64,000 bases of DNA from Stakelama pacifica (GCF_004361835.1 NZ_SNWD01000009.1:62001-126000), one strand, 5' to 3'; shown: positions 48,600 to 58,043, numbered from the stretch's first letter. Notes: a model not told the origin generated them from the sequence alone. A program made the numbers and translations.

Positions 48600-49070
48600 C
48601 TACCAGCGATAATGGCTGAAGGCGCGGTTCGCTTCGGCCATACGATGGGTATCTTCACGCTTTTTCACCGCATTGCCTCGATTATTGGCGGCATCCATCA
48701 GCTCGCCCGACAGGCGGGCGGCCATGGTGTGTTCACTGCGGGCGCGCGAGGCAGTGATGAGCCAGCGGATCGCGAGCGCCTGCGCACGTTCCGGGCGGAC
48801 TTCGACGGGAACCTGATAGGTCGCACCGCCGACGCGGCGGCTGCGGACCTCGATGCCCGGCTTGATGTTGTTCAGCGCTTCGTGGAACACGCCCAGCGGT
48901 TCCTTCTTCGCGCGGGCCTCGACCGTGTCGAGCGCGCCGTAGACGATGCGCTCGGCAGTGGACTTCTTACCGTCCAGCATGACCGAGTTCATGAACTTGG
49001 AAAGGACGATATCTCCGAATTTCGGATCAGGCAGGATTTCCCGCTTTTCGGGACGACGACGACGAGCCAT
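48600..49070 (-). CDS. rpsG: 30S ribosomal protein S7
   Basis: 156 residues: [20 protein letters not shown], then [20 protein letters not shown] and the C-terminal [13 protein letters not shown]. Head-organising protein and, in enterobacteria, a translational repressor of the str operon. The gap to rpsL is 101 bases and was not seen to hold a terminator. Confidence 0.97.
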   Translation of the reverse strand: MARRRRPEKREILPDPKFGDIVLSKFMNSVMLDGKKSTAERIVYGALDTVEARAKKEPLGVFHEALNNIKPGIEVRSRRVGGATYQVPVEVRPERAQALAIRWLITASRARSEHTMAARLSGELMDAANNRGNAVKKREDTHRMAEANRAFSHYRW

Positions 49071-49171
49071 TTCTGTTTCCTTGGACTAATTCAGCTTACC
49101 CGGAACCCGTGGGGACCCCAACAAAATGCCATTTTGATGGGCGCCCCTGTCCGGCGCTTACTTTGGCTGTA

Positions 49172-49543
49172 TTACTTCGGACGCTTCGCGCCGTATTTCG
49201 AACGCGACTGCTTGCGATCCTTCACGCCCTGCGTGTCGAGAACGCCGCGCAGCACGTGATAGCGCACGCCGGGAAGGTCGCGCACACGCCCGCCGCGGAT
49301 CAGCACGACCGAGTGTTCCTGAAGATTGTGGCCTTCGCCCGGAATATAGCTGATGACTTCGCGCTGGTTCGTCAGACGAACCTTGGCGACCTTACGAAGC
49401 GCCGAGTTCGGCTTTTTCGGGGTCGTCGTATACACACGCGTGCAAACCCCGCGCTTTTGCGGGTTCTGGTCCATTGCGGGGACCTTGCTCTTGGCCTTTT
49501 GCGGCTCGCGGCCCTTACGGACCAGCTGGTTAATCGTTGGCAT
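49172..49543 (-). CDS. rpsL: 30S ribosomal protein S12
   Basis: 123 residues: [40 protein letters not shown] and [20 protein letters not shown]. The Lys of KKPNS and the Lys/Arg region near PGVRYHV are the usual sites of streptomycin resistance; the decoding loop here is wild-type TPKKPNSA. First gene of the str operon, with a recognisable promoter about 190 bases upstream. The in-frame extension to 49660 is rejected. Confidence 0.98.
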   Translation of the reverse strand: MPTINQLVRKGREPQKAKSKVPAMDQNPQKRGVCTRVYTTTPKKPNSALRKVAKVRLTNQREVISYIPGEGHNLQEHSVVLIRGGRVRDLPGVRYHVLRGVLDTQGVKDRKQSRSKYGAKRPK

Positions 49544-49934
49544 GAAGCCCTTCACCTTATCTTGCCGGAAAACCCGGCGGTTACTTTGCTGGAGCCCAGG
49601 TCGTGCAATACAAAAAGTCCCCGGCGGCCATATGACCCCCCGGGTCTTCGTCTCCAACAACGTTCAGCTCTTTGACTTGCAGGACAGCCGCCGGCCGGAT
49701 TCGCCGATCGCACGGTTCTGCAGGACGCGGGCGCCTATAGCCATGTGCACGAAAAGCGTCAATGCCCGGCGCAGTGCATGAATGGGTGGCGCGAGGGCTT
49801 ATCTGGCGATGGCGAGGGGATTCGTCAAGCCGCGGGAGATGCGCAACGTCTTAACCAGCTTCCTGTCATGCGCGTGCAGCGCTTTTATGCTACGCACCGG
49901 TGATATTGGGATTGATAGTCAGGGGGAGCCAGGA
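49544..49934. other. Divergent control region between rpsL and bactofilin
   Basis: 391 bases with no supported gene. It holds the minus-strand rpsL promoter and, downstream of it, a leader of about 185 bases. The leader has GC-rich stems such as GACCC-GGG-GGGTC and CCGGG-TTTT-CCGG, which might act in attenuation. On the plus strand TATGCT near 49888 could be the -10 of the bactofilin gene; its -35 is not clear. Confidence 0.55.
49734..49762 (-). promoter_or_regulatory. Promoter of the rpsL-rpsG-fusA-tuf operon
   Basis: TTGACG (49757-49762), a 17-base spacer and TATAGG (49734-49739) on the minus strand: a near-consensus sigma-70 type promoter about 190 bases upstream of rpsL. Confidence 0.78.
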
Positions 49935-50393
49935 ATGTTCGGGAAAAACAATGATAGCCGACCTGCCGTGTCGCAGGCACCGGCGGGAAGGCGCGGCATG
50001 TTTTCGGTCCTCGCCGCCGATCTGACGATTCGGGGAAATATCGAATCGGCGACGGAACTGCATATTGAGGGCCGGGTCGAGGGCGATGTGGAATGCAGCT
50101 CGCTCACGCAGGGCAAGGAAAGCCGGATCGTCGGCAATCTTAGCGTGGACACGGCCCGGCTCGGCGGCACGGTCGAGGGCGGAGTGAAGGCACGGCAGCT
50201 GGTGGTCGAACCCAGCGCGCGGATCACCGGCGATGTCGAATATGAATCGATTGCGATCGAAACCGGCGGTCAGGTCGATGGTCAGCTGAAACATGTCAGC
50301 GCTGCCGAAGCGGAAAAGGCAACGGCGCCGAAGACCGGCGATAGCGGCGAGGATAATGTCCGCTTCATGACGAAGCTCGGCGAGGCAGGGTGA
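49935..50393 (+). CDS. Bactofilin (polymer-forming cytoskeletal protein)
   Basis: 152 residues. After a short flexible N-terminus, the right-handed beta-helix domain contains VLAADLTIRGNIESATELHI, EGRVEGDVECSSLTQGKESR and VEGGVKARQLVVEPSARITG with the regular G-x-V/I spacing of bactofilins. Bactofilins self-assemble without nucleotide and scaffold cell-wall and stalk enzymes in alphaproteobacteria. The ATG with AGGGGGAG upstream was chosen. Long in-frame sequence 5' of it (from 49782) is not bactofilin-like. A shared terminator separates it from lpd. Confidence 0.9.
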   Translation: MFGKNNDSRPAVSQAPAGRRGMFSVLAADLTIRGNIESATELHIEGRVEGDVECSSLTQGKESRIVGNLSVDTARLGGTVEGGVKARQLVVEPSARITGDVEYESIAIETGGQVDGQLKHVSAAEAEKATAPKTGDSGEDNVRFMTKLGEAG

Positions 50394-50420
50394 TTCGCCG
50401 CCGCATCTGAACCGAACAAA

Positions 50421-50455
50421 AAGGGCGGCGGGATCATTCCCGGCCGCCCTTTCCA
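50421..50455. terminator. Bidirectional terminator between bactofilin and lpd
   Basis: AAGGGCGGC and GCCGCCCTT pair perfectly (50421-50429 with 50443-50451). Runs of A and T flank both sides, so it can serve both convergent genes. Confidence 0.85.
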
Positions 50456-50457
50456 TA

Positions 50458-51852
50458 TCAGATATGCAGCGCCTTGCCGTATGCGCCGAGCACGCTTTCG
50501 TGCATCATCTCCGACAGGGTCGGATGCGGGAAGACGGTTTCCATCAACTCCGCTTCCGTCGTTTCCAGCTGACGTGCAGCGACATAGCCCTGAATCAGCT
50601 CGGTGACTTCGGCGCCGATCATGTGCGCGCCCAGCAATTCGCCGGTCTTTTCGTCGAACACCGTCTTGATGAAGCCGTCGGCCTCACCCAGCGCGATTGC
50701 CTTGCCGTTACCGATGAACGGGAATTTGCCGACCTTCACCTTATGCCCGGCTTCCTTCGCCTTGGCTTCGGTCAGGCCGACGCTCGCGACCTGCGGACGC
50801 GAATAGGTGCAGCCCGGAATATTCCACGTCTCAAACGGATGCGGTTTCTTGCCAGCAATTGCTTCGACACAGACCACGCCTTCATGGCTCGCCTTGTGCG
50901 CCAGCCAGGGCGGACCGGTGACGTCGCCGATCGCATAGATGCCATCGACATTGGTGCGCGCATAGCCGTCGGTGACGATATGGCCACGATCGGTTTTGAT
51001 GCCGAGTTCTTCCAGCCCGATATTCTCGGTATTGGGGACGATACCGATCGCCACGATCACATGGCTATATTCCTCGGTAACGCTCTTGCCGTCCTTGCCC
51101 TTGATCGTCGCCTTGACCGACTTCGCGCCGGGTTCCAGCTTTTCGACGCCGGCGCCGGTCATGATCTTCATGCCCTGCTTTTGCAGCGTCTTATCCATAT
51201 GGGCGGAGATTTCTTCATCCTCGACCGGCAGGACGCGCGGCAGCATCTCGACGATGGTCACATCGGCGCCCATGTCGGAATAGAAGCTGGCAAATTCGAC
51301 GCCGATCGCGCCCGACCCGATGACGAGCAGCTTGGTCGGCATTTCTTCGGGCACCATCGCATGGCGATAGGTCCAGATGCGCTTCCCATCCGCCTTCGCA
51401 AAGGGAAGGTCGCGCGCCCGTGCGCCGGTCGCAACGATGATGTGCTTCGCCTGCAGATCGACCGTTTTATCGCCCTGCGTGACCTGCAGTTTGCCCTTGC
51501 CGACCAGCTTGCCGACGCCTTCATGCACGGCAACCTTGTTCTTCTTCATCAGGCCTTTGACGCCTGCATTGAGCTGGCCCGACACCTTGCGGCTGCGCTC
51601 CACCACCTTGGTCAGGTCAAACCCGATATTGTCGGCCTTCAGCCCGTAATCGGCTGCGTGGCTCATATAATGATAGATTTCCGAGGTGCGCAGCAGCGCC
51701 TTGGTCGGGATACAGCCCCAGTTGAGGCAGATACCGCCCAGCCGCTCACGCTCGACAATGGCCACTTTCATGCCAAGCTGGCTCGCGCGGATCGCGGCGA
51801 CATAGCCGCCCGGCCCCGAACCCAGAACGATAAGATCGTATGATTCAGCCAT
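50458..51852 (-). CDS. lpdA: Dihydrolipoyl dehydrogenase (E3)
   Basis: 464 residues; FAD enzyme reoxidising dihydrolipoyl groups with NAD. Visible are the FAD dinucleotide fold LIVLGSGPGGYVAAIRASQL, the redox disulfide GGICLNWGCIPTKAL, the NAD fold VIGSGAIGVEFASFYSDMGA and the C-terminal catalytic His-Glu HPTLSEMMHESV. It lies immediately downstream of the thioesterase gene and shares the strand with pdhC, so it is likely the E3 of the pyruvate dehydrogenase complex. E1 genes are not in the window. Confidence 0.98.
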   Translation of the reverse strand: MAESYDLIVLGSGPGGYVAAIRASQLGMKVAIVERERLGGICLNWGCIPTKALLRTSEIYHYMSHAADYGLKADNIGFDLTKVVERSRKVSGQLNAGVKGLMKKNKVAVHEGVGKLVGKGKLQVTQGDKTVDLQAKHIIVATGARARDLPFAKADGKRIWTYRHAMVPEEMPTKLLVIGSGAIGVEFASFYSDMGADVTIVEMLPRVLPVEDEEISAHMDKTLQKQGMKIMTGAGVEKLEPGAKSVKATIKGKDGKSVTEEYSHVIVAIGIVPNTENIGLEELGIKTDRGHIVTDGYARTNVDGIYAIGDVTGPPWLAHKASHEGVVCVEAIAGKKPHPFETWNIPGCTYSRPQVASVGLTEAKAKEAGHKVKVGKFPFIGNGKAIALGEADGFIKTVFDEKTGELLGAHMIGAEVTELIQGYVAARQLETTEAELMETVFPHPTLSEMMHESVLGAYGKALHI

Positions 51853-52263
51853 TTACAGTTCCTTGGGGAGATTGGATGTTTCGAGTTCAACCGCGCGCGG
51901 TTTGCCCTGTTCGTCGATCGCGACGAAGACGAAGCTCGCCTGAGTGACTTTCTCATGGCTTTCGCCAAAGCGGCCACGCCGCCATGCCTCAACCTCGATC
52001 GTCATCGACGTCCGCCCGGTCTTCACGATTTCGGCAAAAACGCTGACTTCATCGCCGACATAGACAGGGTGATGAAACTGCATGCTGTCCACAGCCGCAG
52101 TCACTGCCCTGCCCTTCGAATGGCGCGATGCGACCAGCCCGGCGGCCATGTCCATCTGACCCATCAGCCAGCCGCCGAAAATATCGCCATAGGGATTGGT
52201 ATCGGCGGGCTGGGTGGTCACCCGGATCGCCGGTTCGCGCGCGGGCGGATGCGGTTCAGTCAT
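51853..52263 (-). CDS. Hotdog-fold acyl-CoA thioesterase (YciA-like)
   Basis: 136 residues. Motif ANPYGDIFGGWLMGQMDMAA-type (TNPYGDIFGGWLMGQMDMAA) with the catalytic Asp, and VDSMQFHHPVYVGDEVSVFA, mark the YciA/BFIT-like thioesterase family that hydrolyses acyl-CoA. The ATG has CGGAG eight bases upstream; an in-frame start at 52296 is less likely. It overlaps the small membrane-protein gene by 8 bases and ends right before lpd, so all are one unit. A role in relieving acyl-CoA build-up near the PDH complex is inference. Confidence 0.9.
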   Translation of the reverse strand: MTEPHPPAREPAIRVTTQPADTNPYGDIFGGWLMGQMDMAAGLVASRHSKGRAVTAAVDSMQFHHPVYVGDEVSVFAEIVKTGRTSMTIEVEAWRRGRFGESHEKVTQASFVFVAIDEQGKPRAVELETSNLPKEL

Positions 52264-52471
52264 GGTTTTCTCCGGCAAGAGCGGCCCGGTCCGCACGCCA
52301 TGCGCGAAGCACCGAACCGGCCCCCATGGCGACGACGACGATCATCGACGCCACCGTCACCATCCAGATATCGTGCGCGCCCAGCGGATAGGACCAGGCC
52401 GACAACCGGCCGAGCAGCAGCGCGGCAAGAACGCCCGCCACCACATACAGCACTTCGATCAGAACGCGCAT
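52256..52471 (-). CDS. Small membrane protein between pdhC and thioesterase
   Basis: 71 residues with two hydrophobic helices (VLIEVLYVVAGVLAALLLG and DIWMVTVASMIVVVAMGAGS). Not recognised. I chose the ATG at 52471, 10 bases below the pdhC stop, over a TTG that would overlap pdhC. It overlaps the thioesterase start by 8 bases. The position within a tight operon supports a real gene. Confidence 0.65.
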   Translation of the reverse strand: MRVLIEVLYVVAGVLAALLLGRLSAWSYPLGAHDIWMVTVASMIVVVAMGAGSVLRAWRADRAALAGENHD

Positions 52472-52481
52472 CCGCGTTGCC

Positions 52482-53846
52482 TTATGCAATCATGCCGAGC
52501 GGCGATTCGACCAGTTCCTTGAACAGCTTCAGCATTGCTGCACCGTCGGCACCATCGATTGCGCGATGGTCGAAACTGCCCGTGGCGCTCATCATCGTCG
52601 CGATCTGCAGCGAATCGTCGATCACATGCGGACGCTTTTCGCCCGCACCGACCGCCAGGATCATGCCCTGCGGCGGATTGATGACTGCCTCGAACTGCTT
52701 GATGCCGAACATGCCCATGTTCGAAAGCGATGCGGTACCGCCCTGATATTCCTCAGGCTTCAGCTTGTTTTCCTTGGCGCGGCCGGCAAGCTCCTTCATC
52801 TCGGTCGAAATCGCCGAGAGGCTCTTCTTCGCGGCATCGCGAATGATCGGCGTGATCAGCCCCGAAGGCGTGGACACCGCAACCGACACATCGGCGCGGG
52901 CATATTTGATCAGCTTGTCACCGGCATAGGTAACGTTGCATTTCGGGCTGGCTTCCAGCGCGACGCCAAGCGCCTTGATCAGCATGTCGTTCACCGACAG
53001 CTTGATGCCGCGCGATTCAAGGCCGGCATTGATCTGGCTACGCAGCTTGAGCAGCGCATCGAGGCGAATATCCACCGTCAGATAGATATGCGGAACCGTC
53101 TGCTTCGCTTCGGTCAGGCGGCGCGCAATCGTCTTGCGGATGTTGGAGAGCTTCTCTTCCTCATGCGGAATCGAATCGTCATACCAAACGGCCTTCGCTT
53201 CGCCTGCGGGTGCCTGTCCCGCTGCCTGCGGGGCAGTTTCAGCGGCAGGCGCGGATTTCGCGCCCGGCTTCGCACCTTCGACATCCGCCTTCACGATCCG
53301 CCCGTTCGGGCCGGAACCCGAAACGCCCGAAAGGTCGACGCCCTTGTCCTTTGCAATGCGGCGGGCAAGCGGGCTTGCCTTGATACGCTTGCCATCTTCG
53401 GTGGGAGCAGGTCCGGCCTTCGTCACCGACGCATCGGCAGGCTTTCCATGATCTTCCGCCTGCGCGGTATCGCGGTCAGCGGATTTCGCCTCACCACCCG
53501 TTTTGTTCGGATCGGCGGGGTTCGGCTTGCCCTCGTCATTCTTCGCCTTGGGCGTTTCGGCCTTGTCCGAACCGGAGGGCGCGCTGACGCTGGAAACGTC
53601 CTCACCCTCTTCGGCCAGCATCGCGATGACCGAGCCGACCTTCACGTTATCGGTGCCTTCCGCAACGGTAATCTTTGCGATGGTGCCGGGATCAACCGCC
53701 TCGAACTCCATCGTCGCCTTGTCGGTTTCGATTTCGGCAAGCAGATCGCCCGCCTCTACCGTGTCGCCTTCTTTAACCAGCCATTTGGCCAATGTGCCTT
53801 CCTCCATCGTCGGAGAAAGTGCGGGCATCTTGATTTCGATCGCCAT
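52482..53846 (-). CDS. pdhC: Pyruvate dehydrogenase E2, dihydrolipoamide acetyltransferase
   Basis: About 454 residues. The single N-terminal lipoyl domain has the target Lys in [11 protein letters not shown] (about residue 43). An Ala/Pro/Lys linker leads to an E3-binding domain ([20 protein letters not shown]), then the catalytic domain with [12 protein letters not shown] (HxxxDG). Start [17 protein letters not shown]. The pdhA/pdhB E1 genes expected in alphaproteobacterial clusters are not upstream; instead a divergent universal stress gene is there, so the complex is genetically split. Confidence 0.97.
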   Translation of the reverse strand: MAIEIKMPALSPTMEEGTLAKWLVKEGDTVEAGDLLAEIETDKATMEFEAVDPGTIAKITVAEGTDNVKVGSVIAMLAEEGEDVSSVSAPSGSDKAETPKAKNDEGKPNPADPNKTGGEAKSADRDTAQAEDHGKPADASVTKAGPAPTEDGKRIKASPLARRIAKDKGVDLSGVSGSGPNGRIVKADVEGAKPGAKSAPAAETAPQAAGQAPAGEAKAVWYDDSIPHEEEKLSNIRKTIARRLTEAKQTVPHIYLTVDIRLDALLKLRSQINAGLESRGIKLSVNDMLIKALGVALEASPKCNVTYAGDKLIKYARADVSVAVSTPSGLITPIIRDAAKKSLSAISTEMKELAGRAKENKLKPEEYQGGTASLSNMGMFGIKQFEAVINPPQGMILAVGAGEKRPHVIDDSLQIATMMSATGSFDHRAIDGADGAAMLKLFKELVESPLGMIA

Positions 53847-53883
53847 GAAATGTCCTGAAGCGTGATTCCCGGGGATTGCCCCT

Positions 53884-53912
53884 CTAATTCCCTCCACGCG
53901 GTGCGCGGTCAA
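53884..53912 (-). promoter_or_regulatory. Candidate pdhC promoter
   Basis: TTGACC (53907-53912), 17 bases, then AATTAG (53884-53889) on the minus strand, about 40 bases upstream of the pdhC ATG. Good -35 and moderate -10. Confidence 0.5.
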
Positions 53913-53975
53913 GCCCAACCACTTGCACAAAGCGGTTTGCTGGGTCAGGGAACGCTGGTCGGGAGAAACTTATCC

Positions 53976-54431
53976 ATGCGTACCTATCTGGTCGTGATCG
54001 ATGAAAGCAGGGAGTCGGAAATCGCGATGCGATTCGCCGCGCGCCGCGCCGTAAAGACCGGTGGCGGCATCGAAATCCTCGCTTTGCTGCCCACCCCCGA
54101 ATTCGTCCAGTGGGGCGGCGTGATGGCGACCATGGAGGAGGAAGCGCGGCAGCGCGCCGAGGCGCTGGTGGCGGGTGCTGCGGGCACGTTGCTCGAAGAA
54201 TCCGGCCTGAAACCATCGATTAACGTCGCCAAGGGCGATGGGGCGAAGATCGTGCGGGAGATGATCGCCGCCAATCCGGACATCGCCGCGCTGGTGCTCG
54301 GCGCTGCGCCCGACGGCGCGCCGGGGCCGCTCGTCACCCATTTCGCCGGCGTCGATGCGGGCAAGCTTCCGGTGCCGGTGATGATCATTCCGGGCAATCT
54401 CGACCGGGAGGCGATCGACCGGCTGAGCTGA
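53976..54431 (+). CDS. Universal stress protein (UspA family)
   Basis: 151 residues starting RTYLVVIDESRESEIAMRFA, the Usp N-terminus, and ending in the adenine-binding style loop ALVLGAAPDGAPGPLVTHFA-PVPVMIIPG. The Gly pattern (GAAPDGAPG) is close to, but not exactly, the ATP-binding motif. The ATG has GGGAGAA seven bases upstream; the longer ORF to 53862 overlaps the control region. Divergent from pdhC. Likely a stress-response protein of unknown specific role. Confidence 0.88.
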   Translation: MRTYLVVIDESRESEIAMRFAARRAVKTGGGIEILALLPTPEFVQWGGVMATMEEEARQRAEALVAGAAGTLLEESGLKPSINVAKGDGAKIVREMIAANPDIAALVLGAAPDGAPGPLVTHFAGVDAGKLPVPVMIIPGNLDREAIDRLS

Positions 54432-54486
54432 TCGCGGCAACGCCTTACGCATTGTAACACCCGTCTTTTCCCGGCAGGTTCGCGCG

Positions 54487-55803
54487 ATGCGATTTTTTAT
54501 TCCTGCCCTCGCCCTGATTACCGCCGCGCTTTCGGCACCGGTCAGCGCCGCCCCGACCAGCCGCGAATCGCCCGACCCTGCCCGGCTGCGCGCCAGCGTC
54601 GCGGCGCTGGTCGGCTTCGGCACGCGCCACACCCTTTCCGCGCCCGACGATCCGAAGCGCGGCATCGGCGCAGCGCGCCGCTGGGCGGGAACTGAGCTTA
54701 CCCGAATCAGCGATTCGTGCGGCGGGTGCATCACCGTGGCCAATATCGGGCGCGGCTTTACCGGCGAGCGTGCGCCCGATGGCGTACAGGTCGTCGATGT
54801 GCTCGGCTTTCAGAACGGCCGCGATCCCAAACGGATGGTCATCGTGATGGGCCATATCGATTCGCGCGTCAGCGATGTGATGGACGCGGTCAGCGACGCC
54901 CCCGGCGCGAATGACGATGCCTCCGGCGTTGCGCTGGTGCTGGAAGCGGCACGCATCCTGTCGAAAGAGAGGTTCGACGCAAGCATCCTCTATGCGATCA
55001 CCTCGGGCGAGGAACAGGGCCTGTGGGGCGCGACATTGCTCGCCGATACCGCGAAGGAAAAGGGCTGGGACGTCGTCGCTGTCCTCAACAACGACATTGT
55101 CGGCAATACGGTGGGGCAGAATGGCGTGAAGGTCGATGACCGGGTGCGCGTATTTTCCGAAGGCATTCGCGCATCGGAAGACCTGCCACAGCAAATGGCG
55201 CGCCGGGCCGATGGCGGAGAGGATGACGGCCCCAGCCGCGCGCTGGCCAAGGCGGTGGACCATATCGCTGACACGCTGCCCGGCGGCCTTGACGTCACGA
55301 TGATTCGCAGGCCGGACCGGTTCGGGCGCGGCGGCGATCATTCGCCTTTCCTCGCGCTCGGCTATCCGGCGGTGCGATTTTCGGTGGGGGCCGAAAATTA
55401 CGACCAGCAGCATCAGGATCTGCGCACCGAAAACGGCACAGAATATGGCGATACGATCGACAAGATGGACTTTCCCTATCTGGCGAAGGTCACGGCGATC
55501 AACGTCGCGACGATCGCGCGGCTCGCCGCCGCGCCCCCTGCCCCGGCTGAGGTCACGCTGAGGGGGGCGCTGGCCACCGATACCACCGTGTCATGGGAGC
55601 CGGTCGCCGGTGCGGCGGGCTATCGCGTGTACTGGCGGCCCACCGACCGGAGCGATTGGACCGACCACGTCGATGTGGCTGCCGATGCGACCAGCCATGT
55701 GCTGAAGGACGTAGTGGTCGACAACCATTTCGCCGGTGTCGCCGCGTTGTCGTCCTCGGGCGCCGAGAGCCTCGTTACCTTTGGCGGGCGCGAGCGGCGC
55801 TGA
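54487..55803 (+). CDS. Secreted M28 metallopeptidase with C-terminal fibronectin-like domain
   Basis: 438 residues with a signal peptide (PALALITAALSAPVSAA). Zinc-ligand motifs of M28 are in order: MGHIDSR (His), PGANDDASG (bridging Asp), TSGEEQGLWG (catalytic and ligand Glu), NNDIVG (Asp) and GGDHSPF (His). A C-terminal segment of about 80 residues (ATDTTVSWEPVAGAAGYRVY) reads as a fibronectin III-like fold. Aminopeptidase activity in periplasm or medium is expected. It lies 55 bases after the stress-protein gene and may share its transcript. Confidence 0.92.
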   Translation: MRFFIPALALITAALSAPVSAAPTSRESPDPARLRASVAALVGFGTRHTLSAPDDPKRGIGAARRWAGTELTRISDSCGGCITVANIGRGFTGERAPDGVQVVDVLGFQNGRDPKRMVIVMGHIDSRVSDVMDAVSDAPGANDDASGVALVLEAARILSKERFDASILYAITSGEEQGLWGATLLADTAKEKGWDVVAVLNNDIVGNTVGQNGVKVDDRVRVFSEGIRASEDLPQQMARRADGGEDDGPSRALAKAVDHIADTLPGGLDVTMIRRPDRFGRGGDHSPFLALGYPAVRFSVGAENYDQQHQDLRTENGTEYGDTIDKMDFPYLAKVTAINVATIARLAAAPPAPAEVTLRGALATDTTVSWEPVAGAAGYRVYWRPTDRSDWTDHVDVAADATSHVLKDVVVDNHFAGVAALSSSGAESLVTFGGRERR

Positions 55804-56286
55804 TCAGGCGAGCCGGGGCGCCAGGATCCGCATCAGCGCTTCGCACCCGGCCGCATCGCCTGCGTCAAACCGCGCCGCCTTAGGACTGTCGAGGTCGAGC
55901 ACGCCGATCAGCTCGCCCTGCGATACGATCGGGACGACCAGTTCGGACCGGCTCTCGGCATCGCAGGCGATATGGCCCGGAAAGGCATGAACGTCCTCGA
56001 CCAGCTGCGTCTCGCGGGTTTCAGCGGCCGTGCCGCACACGCCGCTGCCAACCGCGATCCGGATACAGGCGGGCTTGCCCTGAAACGGACCGAGCACCAG
56101 CTCGCCGCCGACCATTCGGTAAAATCCCGCCCAGTTGAGGTCGGGCAGATATTGCCAGATCAGCGCCGCCACATTTGCCATATTGGCGATGGCATCGGGC
56201 TCATCGGCAGTCAGTGCATCCAGCGCGCTGGTCAGATCGCGATAAAGTTCGGCCTTGGTACCGTCCGCGACTTCAAATTCGTACAT
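55804..56286 (-). CDS. msrC: Free methionine-(R)-sulfoxide reductase (GAF domain)
   Basis: 160 residues, single GAF domain. Three Cys at 74, 84 and 108 have the 10- and 24-residue spacing of the fRMsr catalytic triad (E. coli numbering 84/94/118), in PACIRI, GVCGTA and HIACDAES. They reduce free Met-R-O rather than protein-bound. The ATG at 56286 was preferred over a start five codons upstream. Convergent stop with the peptidase, with no gap. Downstream of arfB on the same strand. Confidence 0.9.
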   Translation of the reverse strand: MYEFEVADGTKAELYRDLTSALDALTADEPDAIANMANVAALIWQYLPDLNWAGFYRMVGGELVLGPFQGKPACIRIAVGSGVCGTAAETRETQLVEDVHAFPGHIACDAESRSELVVPIVSQGELIGVLDLDSPKAARFDAGDAAGCEALMRILAPRLA

Positions 56287-56297
56287 CGTCCGCCTTC

Positions 56298-56726
56298 TCA
56301 ATCCATTTGCACGCGGCCGCGTGCCTGTTTCACTTTTGCGCGCGCCTTTTTTGTATCGACGCGTTTCGCTTTCGCGCTGCGGCTCGGCTTGGTCTTGATC
56401 CGCCGTGCATCGCGCTGGTGCGCCTCAGCGATCATCTCGATCAGGCGGCGGCGGGCGTCGTCGCGATTGGCCTCCTGCGTGCGGAATTTGCGCGCGGTGA
56501 TGACCAGTTCGCCGCTCTGGTTCAACCGCGTCCCCGCAAGCTGTTTCAGCTTATGATAGGCAAAAGGCGGCAGCCCCAGCCGATAGACATCGATGCGAAG
56601 CTGCACCGCCGTCGCGACCTTGTTGACATTCTGCCCGCCCGGCCCCGACGACGCGATAAACCGCTCATCAACGATCGCATCGTCGGGAATCGCGAAATCA
56701 GCCACGATCGAACCCGGCTTCGGCAA
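56298..56726 (-). CDS. arfB: Alternative ribosome rescue factor ArfB / ICT1-type hydrolase
   Basis: 142 residues at most. GGQ-containing loop ASSGPGGQNVNKVATAVQLR (about 26-45) hydrolyses peptidyl-tRNA. The basic C-terminal tail (KTKPSRSAKAKRVDTKKARA) inserts in the mRNA channel of stalled ribosomes. The start is uncertain: a TTG gives this length, while a GTG at 56705 begins nearer to the E. coli alignment. It overlaps the RluA gene at its 5' end. Confidence 0.92.
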   Translation of the reverse strand: MPKPGSIVADFAIPDDAIVDERFIASSGPGGQNVNKVATAVQLRIDVYRLGLPPFAYHKLKQLAGTRLNQSGELVITARKFRTQEANRDDARRRLIEMIAEAHQRDARRIKTKPSRSAKAKRVDTKKARAKVKQARGRVQMD

Positions 56727-57348
56727 AGCGTTCCGGCCAGGGCGCTTCGGCGATCACATCATTTTTCCCTGCGCGCGGCATAACCAGCGAGACGGCGTGC
56801 AACATCATCGCCGGACCGCCAGCGCCATAGACGGGATCGCCCATGATCGGGATGCCCATCCCTTCGGCGGCATGAACGCGAATCTGATGCGTGCGACCGG
56901 TTTCGGGATAAAAGGATACCAAAGCGCGATGCGCCTGCCGCTCCAGCACTTTCCAGCGCGTCCGGGCAGCCTTGCCCTTCGGATCGCCGCGCATCCGCCA
57001 GCCATTGGCCGCACTCGACGTCTTGGACAGCGCAAGGTCTACCGTCCCCGAATCCTCTTCGGGCACGCCGTCCAGAATCGCGAAATAGCGCTTCGTTACC
57101 TCACCCGCCTCGAACGCCTGATGAAAGCGTTTATGCGCTTTGGGATTGCGCGACAGCAGCAGACAGCCCGACGTATCGCGGTCGATGCGATGGACGATTT
57201 GCGGCAGGCGCTGAAAGCCGAAGGTCAGATCCTCCAGCATCGATTCGGCGCTGGGGCTCCCGTCGCGCGGCCGATCGACCGCCAGCCCGGCGGGCTTGTC
57301 GATCACGATAGCCTCGCCATCGATGAACAGGACGCGGTCTTCAAGCAT
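56698..57348 (-). CDS. RluA-family RNA pseudouridine synthase
   Basis: 216 residues with HRIDRDTSGCLLLSRNPKAH carrying the catalytic Asp, and ALVSFYPETGRTHQIRVHAA. No N-terminal S4 domain, so a short RluA/RluC-D-type enzyme whose rRNA or tRNA target I cannot name. Its 3' end overlaps arfB, giving a translation-quality cluster with msrC downstream. Confidence 0.9.
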   Translation of the reverse strand: MLEDRVLFIDGEAIVIDKPAGLAVDRPRDGSPSAESMLEDLTFGFQRLPQIVHRIDRDTSGCLLLSRNPKAHKRFHQAFEAGEVTKRYFAILDGVPEEDSGTVDLALSKTSSAANGWRMRGDPKGKAARTRWKVLERQAHRALVSFYPETGRTHQIRVHAAEGMGIPIMGDPVYGAGGPAMMLHAVSLVMPRAGKNDVIAEAPWPERFAEAGFDRG

Positions 57349-57391
57349 AGTGGCGGCGCAAAGCGGAATGTTTCATGGCTGCGCACATAAG

Positions 57392-57424
57392 AAAGGCGGG
57401 CGGCAAACGCCACCCGCCCTTCTT
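57392..57424. terminator. Terminator between wrbA and the RluA-type gene
   Basis: AAGGCGGGCGG and CCACCCGCC pair around CAAACG, flanked by GAAA and TTCTT. It ends wrbA transcription on the minus strand and lies upstream of the RluA gene. Confidence 0.75.
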
Positions 57425-57440
57425 CATCCCGTCGCTGAAA

Positions 57441-58043
57441 TCAGCTGGCGAGCTTCGCCGCAGTTTCCGCGATCCGGCGACCCTGATAGCGGGCACCGTC
57501 CAGATCGGTCTTGCTCGGCTGACGGCTGCCGTCGCCGGCTGCGATCGTCGTGGCGCCATAGGGCGATCCGCCCTTTACTTCGTCCACGCCCATCTGGTCC
57601 TGAAAGCCGTAATCGAGGCCGACCACGACCATGCCGAAATGCAGCAGGTTGGTGATCATCGAAAACAGCGTCGTTTCCTGACCACCATGCTGGCTCGCCG
57701 TCGAGGTGAAAGCACCGCCGACCTTGCCGTTGAGCGCACCCTTCATCCACAGGCCGCCTGCTTTATCTAGGAACGCAGCCATCTGGCTCGGCATACGGCC
57801 GAAGCGAGTCGGCGCGCCGAGAATGATCGCATCATAATCGGCGAGTGCATTCGGGTCCTGCAACACGCCATGTTCATATTCGGTGCGGAAGCCGGCGGCC
57901 TGCACCACTTCGTCCGGCGCGGTTTCGGGAACCCGCAGCACATCGACGTCAGCGCCCGCACCGCGCGCGCCCTCGGCAACTGCATCGGCCATCTGCTCGA
58001 CATGGCCGTAGGACGAATAATAAAGAACAAGAACCCTGGTCAT
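57441..58043 (-). CDS. wrbA: NAD(P)H:quinone oxidoreductase WrbA
   Basis: 200 residues, flavodoxin-like FMN enzyme reducing quinones by two electrons. Seen: [59 protein letters not shown] and [19 protein letters not shown]. The ATG at 58043 with GGGAG was chosen. It is divergent from a LysR regulator, so redox-linked control by that regulator is likely. Confidence 0.95.
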   Translation of the reverse strand: MTRVLVLYYSSYGHVEQMADAVAEGARGAGADVDVLRVPETAPDEVVQAAGFRTEYEHGVLQDPNALADYDAIILGAPTRFGRMPSQMAAFLDKAGGLWMKGALNGKVGGAFTSTASQHGGQETTLFSMITNLLHFGMVVVGLDYGFQDQMGVDEVKGGSPYGATTIAAGDGSRQPSKTDLDGARYQGRRIAETAAKLAS

